Assembly (NCBI GenBank): GCA_900472175.1
Contig: UCHD01000003.1
Location: 13,217 to 77,216, forward strand
Origin: Hyphomicrobiales bacterium
GTDB lineage: Bacteria; Pseudomonadota; Alphaproteobacteria; Rhizobiales; Rhizobiaceae
DNA: 64,000 nt
Direction: 5' to 3'
Below the pieces are notes generated by a model, which was not told where the DNA came from, made no database searches, and saw only the letters and a program-made list of their open reading frames with translations. The position numbers were made by a program, and so were the translations under genes. Shown in pieces: positions 17,754 to 25,849 of this stretch. The number at the start of each line of letters is the position of its first letter. The stretch's first letter is position 1.

Positions 17754-18515
17754 CTACTTGCGCACGAGGCTGAAAGAAAAATGGCTGCCGCGATGGTAGT
17801 CGATGGCGTAGTTGACAGGCACGCCGGCCGCGCTGAAACAGGTTTCCGTAATGAGCAGAGCCGGGCCGAAATCCCGCAGGTCGTTGCGCTCGACGACGTC
17901 ATCCGGCAGCATGACAGCCGTCACGGATGCGGCCGACATGCGCGGCCGTTGCTTGTATTGCTCGAGCACGGAAAGCAGTGAACCGCTCCAGTCGATGTCG
18001 TAGAGCCGTGCGGAAATAATGCTACGCGGCACATAGTCGAGGCAATACATGATCGGCGTATCGTTCTCGAGCCGCAGGCGCTCGATGCGGATGACGCGCT
18101 CCCCCGTTTCCAGTCGCAATTGCCTGGCGACCGTTGCGTCCGGCGCCTCTTCGGAGATCGACAAAACCTTGTTCTGCGGCGAATAACCGTACTGACGCGC
18201 CATGTCGGTGACGCTTTCAAACACCGTGATCGGCCGATCGACCTGGACCGCGGAAATTGCCGAGACGAAACGGCCCCGCCCATGTTCGACAAAGATGAGA
18301 TCGTCCTGTTCAAGCAGCTTGAGCGCTTCGCGCAGAGCAGGGCGTGAAATTTTGAAACGGGCAGTCAGCTGCGCTTCCGTTGGCAGCTTGTCGCCGGGCT
18401 GGAGACCTTCGTCGCGAATCAGGTCGGCAAGGCGATCGCGAAGTTGGATCACCAGGGTGCGCGTATCGCGAAGGGGTTCGTCCAAGGCGTTCCTCACAGG
18501 TTGTAACAGTTTCAT
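17754..18515 (-). CDS. GntR/HutC-family regulator
   Basis: A 253-residue regulator with an N-terminal GntR winged helix (DKLPTEAQLTARFKISRPAL) and a C-terminal UTRA ligand domain ending in NYAIDYHRGSHFSFSLVRK. The ATG at 18515 is chosen over a TTG ten codons upstream. A perfect TTGTC-T-GACAA palindrome lies five bases upstream of this start, so autorepression is likely. It is divergent from the FrlB-type deglycase, and similar sequences occur before that gene and before the amino-acid ABC operon at 25.7 kb. UTRA domains bind small effectors such as phosphosugars; fructosamine 6-phosphates would fit the context, which is inference. Confidence 0.92.
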   Translation of the reverse strand: MKLLQPVRNALDEPLRDTRTLVIQLRDRLADLIRDEGLQPGDKLPTEAQLTARFKISRPALREALKLLEQDDLIFVEHGRGRFVSAISAVQVDRPITVFESVTDMARQYGYSPQNKVLSISEEAPDATVARQLRLETGERVIRIERLRLENDTPIMYCLDYVPRSIISARLYDIDWSGSLLSVLEQYKQRPRMSAASVTAVMLPDDVVERNDLRDFGPALLITETCFSAAGVPVNYAIDYHRGSHFSFSLVRK

Positions 18516-18519
18516 TCTC

Positions 18520-18530
18520 TTGTCTGACAA
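18520..18530. promoter_or_regulatory. GntR operator candidate, autoregulatory
   Basis: TTGTCTGACAA is a perfect palindrome around a central T, placed directly upstream of the GntR start codon. One-mismatch versions occur at 18650-18660 (TTGTCTTACAA) and 25695-25705 (ATGTCTGACAA). Confidence 0.6.
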
Positions 18531-18642
18531 ATACACAAACGTCAAGTGATGGCGATAGAGTGAACAAGCGCTTACAGGAAATGGAACTTCACGGATTGCT
18601 AATTAGAGAGGTAAGCAGACCGCTTGACACCAACAGATCAAG

Positions 18643-18660
18643 ATGTCAGTTGTCTTACAA
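18643..18660. promoter_or_regulatory. GntR operator candidate before the deglycase gene
   Basis: ATGTCAGTTGTCTTACAA matches the reverse complement of 25688-25705 (TTGTCAGACATCTTACAA) at 14 of 18 positions. It lies 63 bases before the frlB-like ATG, after a TTGACA (18624-18629) that could be a -35. The arrangement fits repression of this promoter by the adjacent GntR protein. Confidence 0.6.
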
Positions 18661-18723
18661 CATTGCTGAAACCGATAAGACTTGGAGGCGATCGGCAATG
18701 ATCATCACAACAGAGAGTTTTCC

Positions 18724-19737
18724 ATGCTGAATTTTGACGAAGAGAGATTTCTGCGCATTCAATCCGGCGCTGCTGGACTTGCAAAGCGCTTCGACGACGT
18801 GATCGCGGGCTGCCTCGCTGCCGGAGCAGAAAACGTCTTCTTTCTGGGAACCGGGGGGGCCGCCATCCTCATGCAGCCGGCGCATCAACTGCTGCAGCGC
18901 AAGTCGCGGTTCCCGGCCTTCATCGACCTGACGGCCGAACTCTTTATCGCTGGCTCGGCCAATCTCACGAAAAATTCCATCGTGGTCATGCCGTCGCTGT
19001 CCGGCACGACGAAGGAAAGCGTTGCGCTGCTTGCCAAGATCAAGGAAGTCGGCGCAACCGTGTTGACGCTTGTTGGCCATGAGGAAACGCCGCTTGGCAA
19101 GGGGGGCGACCATGTGTTCGTCAATTTTGCCGAAGACGATACGTCCTGTGAATCCTTCTATCTGCAGTCGCTGTTCGTCGCACTCTCGATCATGAAGCAC
19201 CGCGGCGAGATCAAGAATTACGAACAGCTGGTTGGTCAGCTGCAAAGCCTGCCGAAGTTGCTGCTGGACGTGAAGCGCGCTTATGAAGGCAAGGCGGAAG
19301 GTTTCGCCAAGATCCTCGCCGGCTCGGACTACCACATCGTCACTGGCGCCGGAAACGTCTGGCCAGAAGCCTTCTACTACGGCATGTGCATCCTTGAGGA
19401 AATGCAGTGGATCCGTACCCGTCCGGTCCATGCGTCCGATTTCTTTCACGGCACGCTGGAGCTGGTCGAAAAGAACGTCAGTGTCATCCTGTTCAAGGGT
19501 GAAGACGAATGCCGTCCGGTGGCCGATCGCGTCGAAAATTTCGCGCCGAACTATACCGACAAGCTTACCGTCCTCGACACCGCCAATTTCGACTTGCCGG
19601 GCATCTCTGCGGAAGTCCGCGGCCTGATCTCTCCGATCCTGCTGGCAACCGTGCTGGAGCGTATCAGCGCCCATCTCGAAGTCATGCGAAACCACCCTCT
19701 CACCACGCGGCGCTACTACAAGAAGGTTGCCTACTGA
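18724..19737 (+). CDS. frlB: SIS-domain deglycase, FrlB-like
   Basis: A 337-residue cytosolic protein with two SIS (sugar isomerase) domains. The first shows NVFFLGTGGAAILMQPAHQL and VVMPSLSGTTKES (phosphosugar-binding Ser/Thr). The C-terminus HPLTTRRYYKKVAY is characteristic of fructosamine-6-phosphate deglycases. FrlB-type enzymes split fructosyl-amino-acid 6-phosphates into glucose 6-phosphate and the free amino acid. The ATG at 18724 is preceded by AGAGAG. It is followed by an FrlD-type kinase, which would supply its substrate. Length matches E. coli FrlB (about 340). Whether the substrate is fructoselysine, fructosylglutamine or another Amadori opine is not visible. Confidence 0.85.
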   Translation: MLNFDEERFLRIQSGAAGLAKRFDDVIAGCLAAGAENVFFLGTGGAAILMQPAHQLLQRKSRFPAFIDLTAELFIAGSANLTKNSIVVMPSLSGTTKESVALLAKIKEVGATVLTLVGHEETPLGKGGDHVFVNFAEDDTSCESFYLQSLFVALSIMKHRGEIKNYEQLVGQLQSLPKLLLDVKRAYEGKAEGFAKILAGSDYHIVTGAGNVWPEAFYYGMCILEEMQWIRTRPVHASDFFHGTLELVEKNVSVILFKGEDECRPVADRVENFAPNYTDKLTVLDTANFDLPGISAEVRGLISPILLATVLERISAHLEVMRNHPLTTRRYYKKVAY

Positions 19738-19868
19738 GCAGCAATCCGCATGATGCGATTTCGGTTGTTTCCTGTATCGGAAACTCTTCCATGGGGCCGC
19801 GAGCATCAAAGCGATGCGCGCGGCCCTGCCATTGTGCCCTGCCATTGTGAATGACTATTCGAGGTTTC

Positions 19869-20681
19869 ATGTCCCGTCTCCGCTTCGCCGTCGTCGGCGA
19901 CAACTGCGTCGATCGTTTTCAGCCGCCCGTTGGCCAGTCGCTCATCGGCGGCAATGCCATCAATGTCGCCGTCCAGCTCGCCGCGCTCGGTCATGAGGCC
20001 TGGTATTTTGGCGCGGTCGGCCGCGATACCGATGGTGAACGCACGCGCGGCTTGTTGGTCGCCAACGGCGTGCGCGTCGAGCACCTGCAAATGCGGCCTG
20101 GCGAAACCGCCTATACGATTATCGAACATACCAAGACGGGCGACCGTATCTTCGCCTTCGAAGAATTCGGCGTTTGCCGGGATTACCTGCCGAGCGAGCG
20201 GGATTTTACGGCTCTTGCCGGCATGGATCACGTCCATATCGGCTGGATCGCGGATGGGGGACTAGTCCGCCGCAGAGTGACCGGTTCCGGCGTCAGCGTT
20301 TCGCAGGATGTATCAGTCAACAACGATGCGGCTCATCTCGGCGTCGACAAACTTCACATCGCCTTTGGTTCGGCCGGTGAAGATCACGAAAGGGCTGGAA
20401 GGATGATGGAAGGATTCCTTGCCGATGGCGCAAAGCTCGCTGTGGTGACGCTTGGTGGCGATGGATCGGCGGCCACTGACGGCAAAGACCATGCCGAAAC
20501 CGGCATCACGCCTGTCGACGTGATCGACACAACCGGTGCCGGTGACAGTTTCATCGCCGGCTTCCTGCATGCGTATGTGCCCGGCGGCAGCCTCGAAGAA
20601 AGCCTCATCTCCGGCCGTGATTGCGCCGCACGTACATGTGGCCATGTCGGAGGCTTTCCGCAGGAACCGCAACCGCTTTAG
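19869..20681 (+). CDS. frlD: PfkB-family fructosamine kinase, FrlD-like
   Basis: A 270-residue kinase. The N-terminus RLRFAVVGDNCVDRF and the substrate loop GGNAINVAVQLAALG match FrlD-type fructoselysine 6-kinases. The C-terminal signature DTTGAGDSFIAGF holds the catalytic Asp. The ATG at 19869 has GAGG upstream. It follows the deglycase by 131 bases on the same strand. Kinase plus deglycase is the known two-step route for Amadori products: phosphorylation at C6, then deglycation to glucose 6-phosphate. Confidence 0.87.
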   Translation: MSRLRFAVVGDNCVDRFQPPVGQSLIGGNAINVAVQLAALGHEAWYFGAVGRDTDGERTRGLLVANGVRVEHLQMRPGETAYTIIEHTKTGDRIFAFEEFGVCRDYLPSERDFTALAGMDHVHIGWIADGGLVRRRVTGSGVSVSQDVSVNNDAAHLGVDKLHIAFGSAGEDHERAGRMMEGFLADGAKLAVVTLGGDGSAATDGKDHAETGITPVDVIDTTGAGDSFIAGFLHAYVPGGSLEESLISGRDCAARTCGHVGGFPQEPQPL

Positions 20682-20850
20682 TCTATCGGCTCACTTCGCC
20701 CGCAGTGCCCTTCCCAACGGCCGAGTTGGAAACATTGTTTCCTCGCCTGTTGATGGTCGCGGCATCTGTCAGGATGCAGGCAAAGCCGAAAAGACTGGCA
20801 AAAGTCCATACCCCGCCCCAGAACGGGTGATGCCTGATATTATGCGTGCC

Positions 20851-21597
20851 TCAATGCAAGATCTGGCTGAGAAACAGCCGGCTGCGCTCATGCTGAGGAT
20901 TGTCGAAGAATTCGGCAGGTGCGGCTTCTTCCACCACCCGGCCCTGATCCATGAAGATCACCCGGTCGGCAACCTGACGGGCAAAGCCCATTTCGTGGGT
21001 GACACAGATCATTGTCATGCCTTCCTCGGCAAGCGACACCATCGTATCCAGTACTTCCTTGACCATTTCCGGGTCCAGAGCCGAGGTGGGCTCGTCGAAC
21101 AGCATGATCTTCGGGTTCATGCAAAGCGCCCGCGCGATGGCGACACGCTGTTGCTGGCCACCGGAAAGCTGCCCTGGATACTTGTTTGCCTGGTCCGCAA
21201 TACGTACCCGTTCAAGAAAGTGCATGGCGATCTCGGTCGCTTTGGCCTTGCCCATCTTGCGAACCCAAACCGGAGCAAGCACACAGTTTTCCACAATTGT
21301 CAGATGCGGGAAGAGATTGAAGTGCTGGAAGACCATGCCGACCTCGCGGCGCACTTCCTCGATGTTCTTCTCGTTGTCGGTGAGTTCGATGCCACCGACG
21401 ACGATCTGGCCTTGCTGATGTGCTTCAAGCCTGTTGATGCAGCGGATCAACGTCGATTTTCCAGAGCCCGACGGCCCGCAGATAACGATGCGTTCCTTCT
21501 TGGCAACGTCAAGATTGATGTCGTCGAGGGCATGATATTGCCCGTACCATTTGTGCACGCCGGAAAGTTTGATCTCGTCGTTCATCGGTTGCGGCAT
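20851..21597 (-). CDS. Polar amino acid ABC transporter ATPase (GlnQ/HisP type)
   Basis: A 248-residue ATPase with Walker [10 protein letters not shown], signature LSGGQQQR, Walker [13 protein letters not shown] and switch THEMGFA, as in amino-acid importers. It is the last gene of a five-gene minus-strand operon (binding protein, FAD oxidoreductase, permease, EamA protein, ATPase). It is convergent with the frlD-like gene. Likely cargo is an amino acid conjugate such as a fructosyl amino acid or opine, judged from context only. Confidence 0.94.
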   Translation of the reverse strand: MPQPMNDEIKLSGVHKWYGQYHALDDINLDVAKKERIVICGPSGSGKSTLIRCINRLEAHQQGQIVVGGIELTDNEKNIEEVRREVGMVFQHFNLFPHLTIVENCVLAPVWVRKMGKAKATEIAMHFLERVRIADQANKYPGQLSGGQQQRVAIARALCMNPKIMLFDEPTSALDPEMVKEVLDTMVSLAEEGMTMICVTHEMGFARQVADRVIFMDQGRVVEEAAPAEFFDNPQHERSRLFLSQILH

Positions 21598-21611
21598 GAA
21601 TTTCTCTCCGT

Positions 21612-22499
21612 TTACTTCAGAACCAGCCAGCCCGACACGATGATGATCGCAGCGCCGGCAAGCGTATGAATTTCGATTGGGGCGCCAAATAACAGTGCGC
21701 CGTAAACACAGCCCCAGACGATCTGGCTATATTGGAAAGGGGCGATGACCGAGGCATCGCCAATGCGGAAGGCGCGCACGAGCAGGACATGGCCCGCAAA
21801 AAGCAGAAGCCCGGCCGCGGCGACCGTCGTGAGATCCGATGTTTCCGCAGGCACGAAGCCGCCACCACCTGCAAAAGCGACGACGAACGAAAGCACGGAA
21901 AGCACGGCCAGAACGCTGAACACCAGCGCCGTGTCGGATTCCGTCGTTTTCGCGCGGCGCAGGATGACCAGCGAAAATGCGAACAGCAGCGCGGAGCCCA
22001 CGGCCGCCGCATGGCCGAGATTCATCGGCGCGACACCCGGCCGAAGCGCCACAATCACCCCGGCAAAGCCGAGAAATACACCGATCCAGCCAACGCGAGA
22101 CAGCCGTTCACCCAGAAAAACGAATGCGAGTATGGCGACGAGAACCGGCGCGAGAAAAGCAAGCACGTAAGCTTCCGAAAGCGGCAGTTTGGCGAAAGCG
22201 TAGTAGATCAGGATGGTATCGGCAGCGAGCAGACCGGCGCGCACGAAAGCGAGGCCGGGATGGCGAGGCCAAAGCGCCTTGGATCGACCTGAAAGGACGG
22301 CGGAGGCCATTACGATCAGCAGCGCTGCTACCGTGATCATGAAAGTCACCTGCGGCACGGGAAAAGTCTGTGCGAGAAGTTTCACCAGCGCATCCGTGCC
22401 GGAGAACGCCGCAAAAGCGCACGTAACGACCAATGCCGCTCTCAGATTGTATCGTTGCGGCATCGCCGCGATGTCCACCGTCATGGCGTCAGCGGGCAT
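21612..22499 (-). CDS. EamA/DMT-family transporter
   Basis: A 295-residue protein with about ten membrane segments and two EamA repeats ([20 protein letters not shown] is the typical end of repeat 1). It overlaps the upstream permease gene by 11 bases. EamA proteins often export amino acids or metabolites. Inside an import operon it may expel a surplus product, such as the amino acid freed by the deglycase; that is inference. Another ATG 12 codons in could be the start. Confidence 0.88.
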   Translation of the reverse strand: MPADAMTVDIAAMPQRYNLRAALVVTCAFAAFSGTDALVKLLAQTFPVPQVTFMITVAALLIVMASAVLSGRSKALWPRHPGLAFVRAGLLAADTILIYYAFAKLPLSEAYVLAFLAPVLVAILAFVFLGERLSRVGWIGVFLGFAGVIVALRPGVAPMNLGHAAAVGSALLFAFSLVILRRAKTTESDTALVFSVLAVLSVLSFVVAFAGGGGFVPAETSDLTTVAAAGLLLFAGHVLLVRAFRIGDASVIAPFQYSQIVWGCVYGALLFGAPIEIHTLAGAAIIIVSGWLVLK

Positions 22500-23460
22500 T
22501 AAAGCGGCCGAAATGAGCCTCTATGCGAGACTGAAGAAATTCGAGCCCAATCGAAAGAACCCAATAGATCATCGAGGCGGTGATCAGCATTTCGATATGC
22601 CGGAACTCCGTCTGGCCCTGTGTACGGGCAAGATACATGATTTCCCAGACACCCACGACCGATACCAGGGATGAATCCTTCAACATTGCGATGAACTGGT
22701 TGCCTGTGGGCGGTACGATGACGCGCATTGCCTGCGGCAGGATGACGAGGAACATCGTCTGGTTCGGGCTAAGGCCGAGCGCAGTCGCGCCCTCCGTCTG
22801 CCCACGATGAATGCTCTCGATCCCGGCGCGGAAGATTTCCGTCATATAGGCGCCGTAGCAGAGCGAAAGCGCCAGAATGCCGGCCGGCACGGCCCCGATG
22901 ACATAGCCGACCTGCGGCAGGCCGAGATAGATGATGTAGATCTGCATCAGGAGCGGCAGGCCGCGAAACAGCGACGTGTAGAAGGTGGCGAGACCGTAGA
23001 TCACACCATTCTTCGAGAGCTTTGCAATGGCGCCCGCCAGTGCGATCACCGTCGCGATCGCGATCGAGATCGCCGAAATGTAGAGCGTCGTCACCACGCC
23101 CTGCGAGATCATGAAGCCGATCTTCTTGGCGATGAACGGCAGCGACAGGTCGAAGGAATAGAAGAACAGCATCAGCAGTGCGAAGAGTTCAAGCCAGACG
23201 GCGACGATCTGCTGGCGGCGCGGCAGGAGCTGCAAGAGTTTCCAGTTGAATGCGACGATCAGAGCCAGCGCGATCGCCGATATGGCGCGGCCGAACTGCT
23301 TGTTTTCCTTCAGCCAGTCGACGGCCGATGGGAAGATCTTGCCGATCCAGGCAGAGCTGATGCCAAGCGAGTAAAGGCCTGCTGCAACGAGAAAAAGAAC
23401 GAACAGGGCGCCGATACGCCGCGCCGTTGCGGGATAGGTGAGTATCAGTCTTCCAAGCAT
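22489..23460 (-). CDS. Polar amino acid ABC transporter permease (HisM/GlnP type)
   Basis: A 323-residue inner-membrane permease. The EAA-like loop is GATALGLSPNQTMFLVILPQA, followed by RVIVPPTGNQFIAMLKDSSL, a hallmark of the HisMQ family. It is longer than usual (about 220-240 residues) because of roughly 100 extra N-terminal residues with additional membrane helices. It is the only permease in the operon, so it probably works as a homodimer with the ATPase at 20851. Confidence 0.92.
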   Translation of the reverse strand: MLGRLILTYPATARRIGALFVLFLVAAGLYSLGISSAWIGKIFPSAVDWLKENKQFGRAISAIALALIVAFNWKLLQLLPRRQQIVAVWLELFALLMLFFYSFDLSLPFIAKKIGFMISQGVVTTLYISAISIAIATVIALAGAIAKLSKNGVIYGLATFYTSLFRGLPLLMQIYIIYLGLPQVGYVIGAVPAGILALSLCYGAYMTEIFRAGIESIHRGQTEGATALGLSPNQTMFLVILPQAMRVIVPPTGNQFIAMLKDSSLVSVVGVWEIMYLARTQGQTEFRHIEMLITASMIYWVLSIGLEFLQSRIEAHFGRFNAR

Positions 23461-23478
23461 CGATGTCCCCCCGCAGGA

Positions 23479-24759
23479 TCAGGCGGCGCGTTCACGCCAC
23501 CAGTCCTGCGCCTGCAATTTCCAATAGGTGAGCTGCGCTGTGGCAAGCCCCGCGACACCACCGGCCCAGACGAGACCGAAGGGCTTGAACAGTTTGTAGC
23601 GGTCCGACTGGCCGAGAATCCCTTCCGCAATCAGCTTGCCGCCGATCGCGGTCGTGTTAAGCCCGTGGCCACCAAAGGCGGTACAATGCCATACGCCCGG
23701 CTGCATTTCGCCGATCTGGGGCATGAGATGGCGGGCATAGGACATGAGGCCGGACCACGCGAGTTCGGTTTTCAGCTCTTTGAGCTGCGGATATGTGCCG
23801 GTCATTTCGCGGCGCAGTTCCTGAGCGAGAGCTGCCGGGGACGCGGCGCGGGTCGTGATGCGCCCGCCCCAGAGAATACGCTTGCCGTCCTCCACCAAAC
23901 GATAATAGTCGCCGGCCCGGCGGTTGTCGCCTATCGCGTCGCGGGTGGTAATCGCTTCGCGGATGAGATCCGGTGCTTCCTCGGTGATCATGACGTAGGT
24001 TGCAATCGGAAGGTACGAACGTCTCAACTTGCCGATCAGCGAACCGGTGTAGCCGCCGGTCGTGAAGACGATGCGGCGGGCCTTCACCTGGCCGCCAGAT
24101 GTCGCCGCGCGCTTTTCCGCACCATCGACATCGCAGCGCGTTGCCGGAGAGTTCTCATAGATGCGGCCGCCGAGGCGCTCGATCTCCTTTGCCACCGCCC
24201 GCAGATAGTTCAACGGGTGCATATGGAAGGCCTTCGGGTCACGCAGCGCCTGGAAGTAACGCTCGGATTTCAACCGGCTACGCACTGCGTCCGTGCCAAA
24301 ATATTCCAGGTCGTAGCCGTACTCCCGGCGCATCTCGTCGGCATGTTGCTTCAGGCCATCGCCGCCGTCGTAACGCAACACACTCATGATGCCAGCTTGC
24401 GGCTTCGCGTCCGCGATATCGAGATCGCGGATCGTGTCGCGGACAAAATCGACGCCTTCGATCGACAGGCGATGGATTTTATGAGCCGCATCGGAGCCTG
24501 CCGCGCGCGCAATCGCATCGCCGCCGGTCGCGAAACCCGGGCTGACAAAGCCGCCATTGCGGCCGGATGCGCCGAAGCCGACGCTTTCAGCCTCCAGCAC
24601 AACAACGGAAATGCCGGCGCGTGCAAGCTGCAAAGCCGTAGTGAGGCCGGCAAGGCCACCACCAATGATCAGGGTGTCACAGTCGATGCTGCCGGAAAGT
24701 GTCGGCCGCTCGGCACCATTGGCCATGGTGCGGCGGTAATAGGTATCAGGATAGGTCAT
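23479..24759 (-). CDS. FAD-dependent oxidoreductase (DAO family)
   Basis: A 426-residue flavoenzyme. The N-terminal Rossmann motif is DTLIIGGGLAGLTTALQLA, followed by FGASGRNGGFVSPGF, a loop of gamma-glutamylputrescine oxidase/sarcosine oxidase-like proteins. The C-terminus has CTAFGGHGLNTTAIGGKLIA, closing the FAD site. It would oxidise a C-N bond of a secondary amine, releasing an aldehyde or ketone and H2O2. In this operon, next to a fructosamine kinase and deglycase, a second oxidative route for an Amadori compound or opine is plausible but unproven. It lies 18 bases upstream of the permease. Confidence 0.87.
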   Translation of the reverse strand: MTYPDTYYRRTMANGAERPTLSGSIDCDTLIIGGGLAGLTTALQLARAGISVVVLEAESVGFGASGRNGGFVSPGFATGGDAIARAAGSDAAHKIHRLSIEGVDFVRDTIRDLDIADAKPQAGIMSVLRYDGGDGLKQHADEMRREYGYDLEYFGTDAVRSRLKSERYFQALRDPKAFHMHPLNYLRAVAKEIERLGGRIYENSPATRCDVDGAEKRAATSGGQVKARRIVFTTGGYTGSLIGKLRRSYLPIATYVMITEEAPDLIREAITTRDAIGDNRRAGDYYRLVEDGKRILWGGRITTRAASPAALAQELRREMTGTYPQLKELKTELAWSGLMSYARHLMPQIGEMQPGVWHCTAFGGHGLNTTAIGGKLIAEGILGQSDRYKLFKPFGLVWAGGVAGLATAQLTYWKLQAQDWWRERAA

Positions 24760-24832
24760 GTCGGGCTCGCTTCGGGCAGGAATGGCAATGCCGGGTTCGG
24801 GATAAACCTGAGCCCGGCGTTGCTTGTGCGTC

Positions 24833-25657
24833 TCAGTCGGCGCTGTAGTCCTTGCCGTACCATTTGGCAGTCAGAGAGGCGAGCGTGCCGTCCTTCTTCA
24901 TCTCCTCAATGATGCCGCCAACTTTCGCAGTCCATTCCGGATCAACCTTCTCGCCGATGACGACCAGCGGTTCGCGGAACGCATAACCGCCGTCAAGGAT
25001 CCGCAGCGGATAGCCATTCTTGATAGCGTTCATTGCGGTCTGCTCCGGCGCGATCACCGCATCGAGACGAACACCGGCACCGAGGCGCAGATCATCGAAG
25101 GGCAGCATGGAGTCAGCGAATGTGCGGACTTCGCCCGGCGTCAGCTTGTATTCGACCGGCGGCAGGCCCGGCGCATCGATTTCAAGCTTGCGGTTGATGA
25201 AGTCTTCCGAGGTTGTCGCAGTTTCGACGCCGATAACCTTGCCGTTGAGATCTTCGACGGACTTGGCCGAGCTGTCCTTGTGAACGACGTAGACATAGGG
25301 GCTGTAGTAGTAGATGCCGGCGAAATCGATGACCTGGGCGCGGGCCTTGGTTGGGGTGACGGAGCCGACGCCGAGATCGTAACGGCCCTGCCAGCGGCCG
25401 CCGGTCAGCGTCGCCCAGTCCGGCGTCTGAAAGCTGACCTCAACGCCGAGACGCTTGGCGATCTCGCGGGAAACGTCGATGTCGAAACCGACCATTTCGT
25501 TGTTGTCGTCAAGGAAACTTTGGGGCGGCCAGCTGCTGTTGGTCGCGACGACCATCGCCTTGTTTTCCATAACGCGATCAAGCGTCTCGCCGGCAAAGGC
25601 GGAGTTTGCGGCAGCCAGCAGCACAACACCGGCCAGGAGCTTCGTCACAATGTTCAT
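24833..25657 (-). CDS. Amino-acid ABC transporter binding protein (family 3)
   Basis: A 274-residue periplasmic protein. The start at 25657 is fixed by GGGAGGG just upstream and by the signal peptide MNIVTKLLAGVVLLAAANSA. Family-3 patterns are clear: VVATNSSWPPQSFLDDNNEM, GFDIDVSREIAKRLGVEV and DLGVGSVTPTKARAQVIDFA. It is the first gene of the operon ending at 20851. An 18-base sequence shared with the frlB-like promoter lies 31 bases upstream. Confidence 0.93.
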   Translation of the reverse strand: MNIVTKLLAGVVLLAAANSAFAGETLDRVMENKAMVVATNSSWPPQSFLDDNNEMVGFDIDVSREIAKRLGVEVSFQTPDWATLTGGRWQGRYDLGVGSVTPTKARAQVIDFAGIYYYSPYVYVVHKDSSAKSVEDLNGKVIGVETATTSEDFINRKLEIDAPGLPPVEYKLTPGEVRTFADSMLPFDDLRLGAGVRLDAVIAPEQTAMNAIKNGYPLRILDGGYAFREPLVVIGEKVDPEWTAKVGGIIEEMKKDGTLASLTAKWYGKDYSAD

Positions 25658-25687
25658 GGTCCCTCCCAAGGTTTCTTCAAAACATCT

Positions 25688-25705
25688 TTGTAAGATGTCT
25701 GACAA
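25688..25705. promoter_or_regulatory. GntR operator candidate before the ABC operon
   Basis: TTGTAAGATGTCTGACAA lies just upstream of the binding-protein gene. Its reverse complement shares 14 of 18 positions with 18643-18660, and its right half (ATGTCTGACAA) differs by one base from the palindrome upstream of the GntR gene. This links the transporter operon to the Amadori genes 7 kb away. Confidence 0.55.
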
Positions 25706-25849
25706 CAAGTATTGAAAGATATAACCTCACTGTCAATGGATTTAGGCGGCAAGTTGATGAGATAATCAGATTACCAGATGTTTTCTCGGAACAGGACGTT
25801 GGGCATTGATCCAATGCTTTACGGGGCAGGTTTTGATGTGCACTGCCCC

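Noticed and set aside
18655-19845. 396-codon minus-strand frame
   Set aside because: Entirely opposite the FrlB-like gene, with no recognisable domains.
22807-24912. 701-codon plus-strand frame
   Set aside because: Antisense to the permease and the FAD oxidoreductase, both with clear motifs; low-complexity, charged translation.
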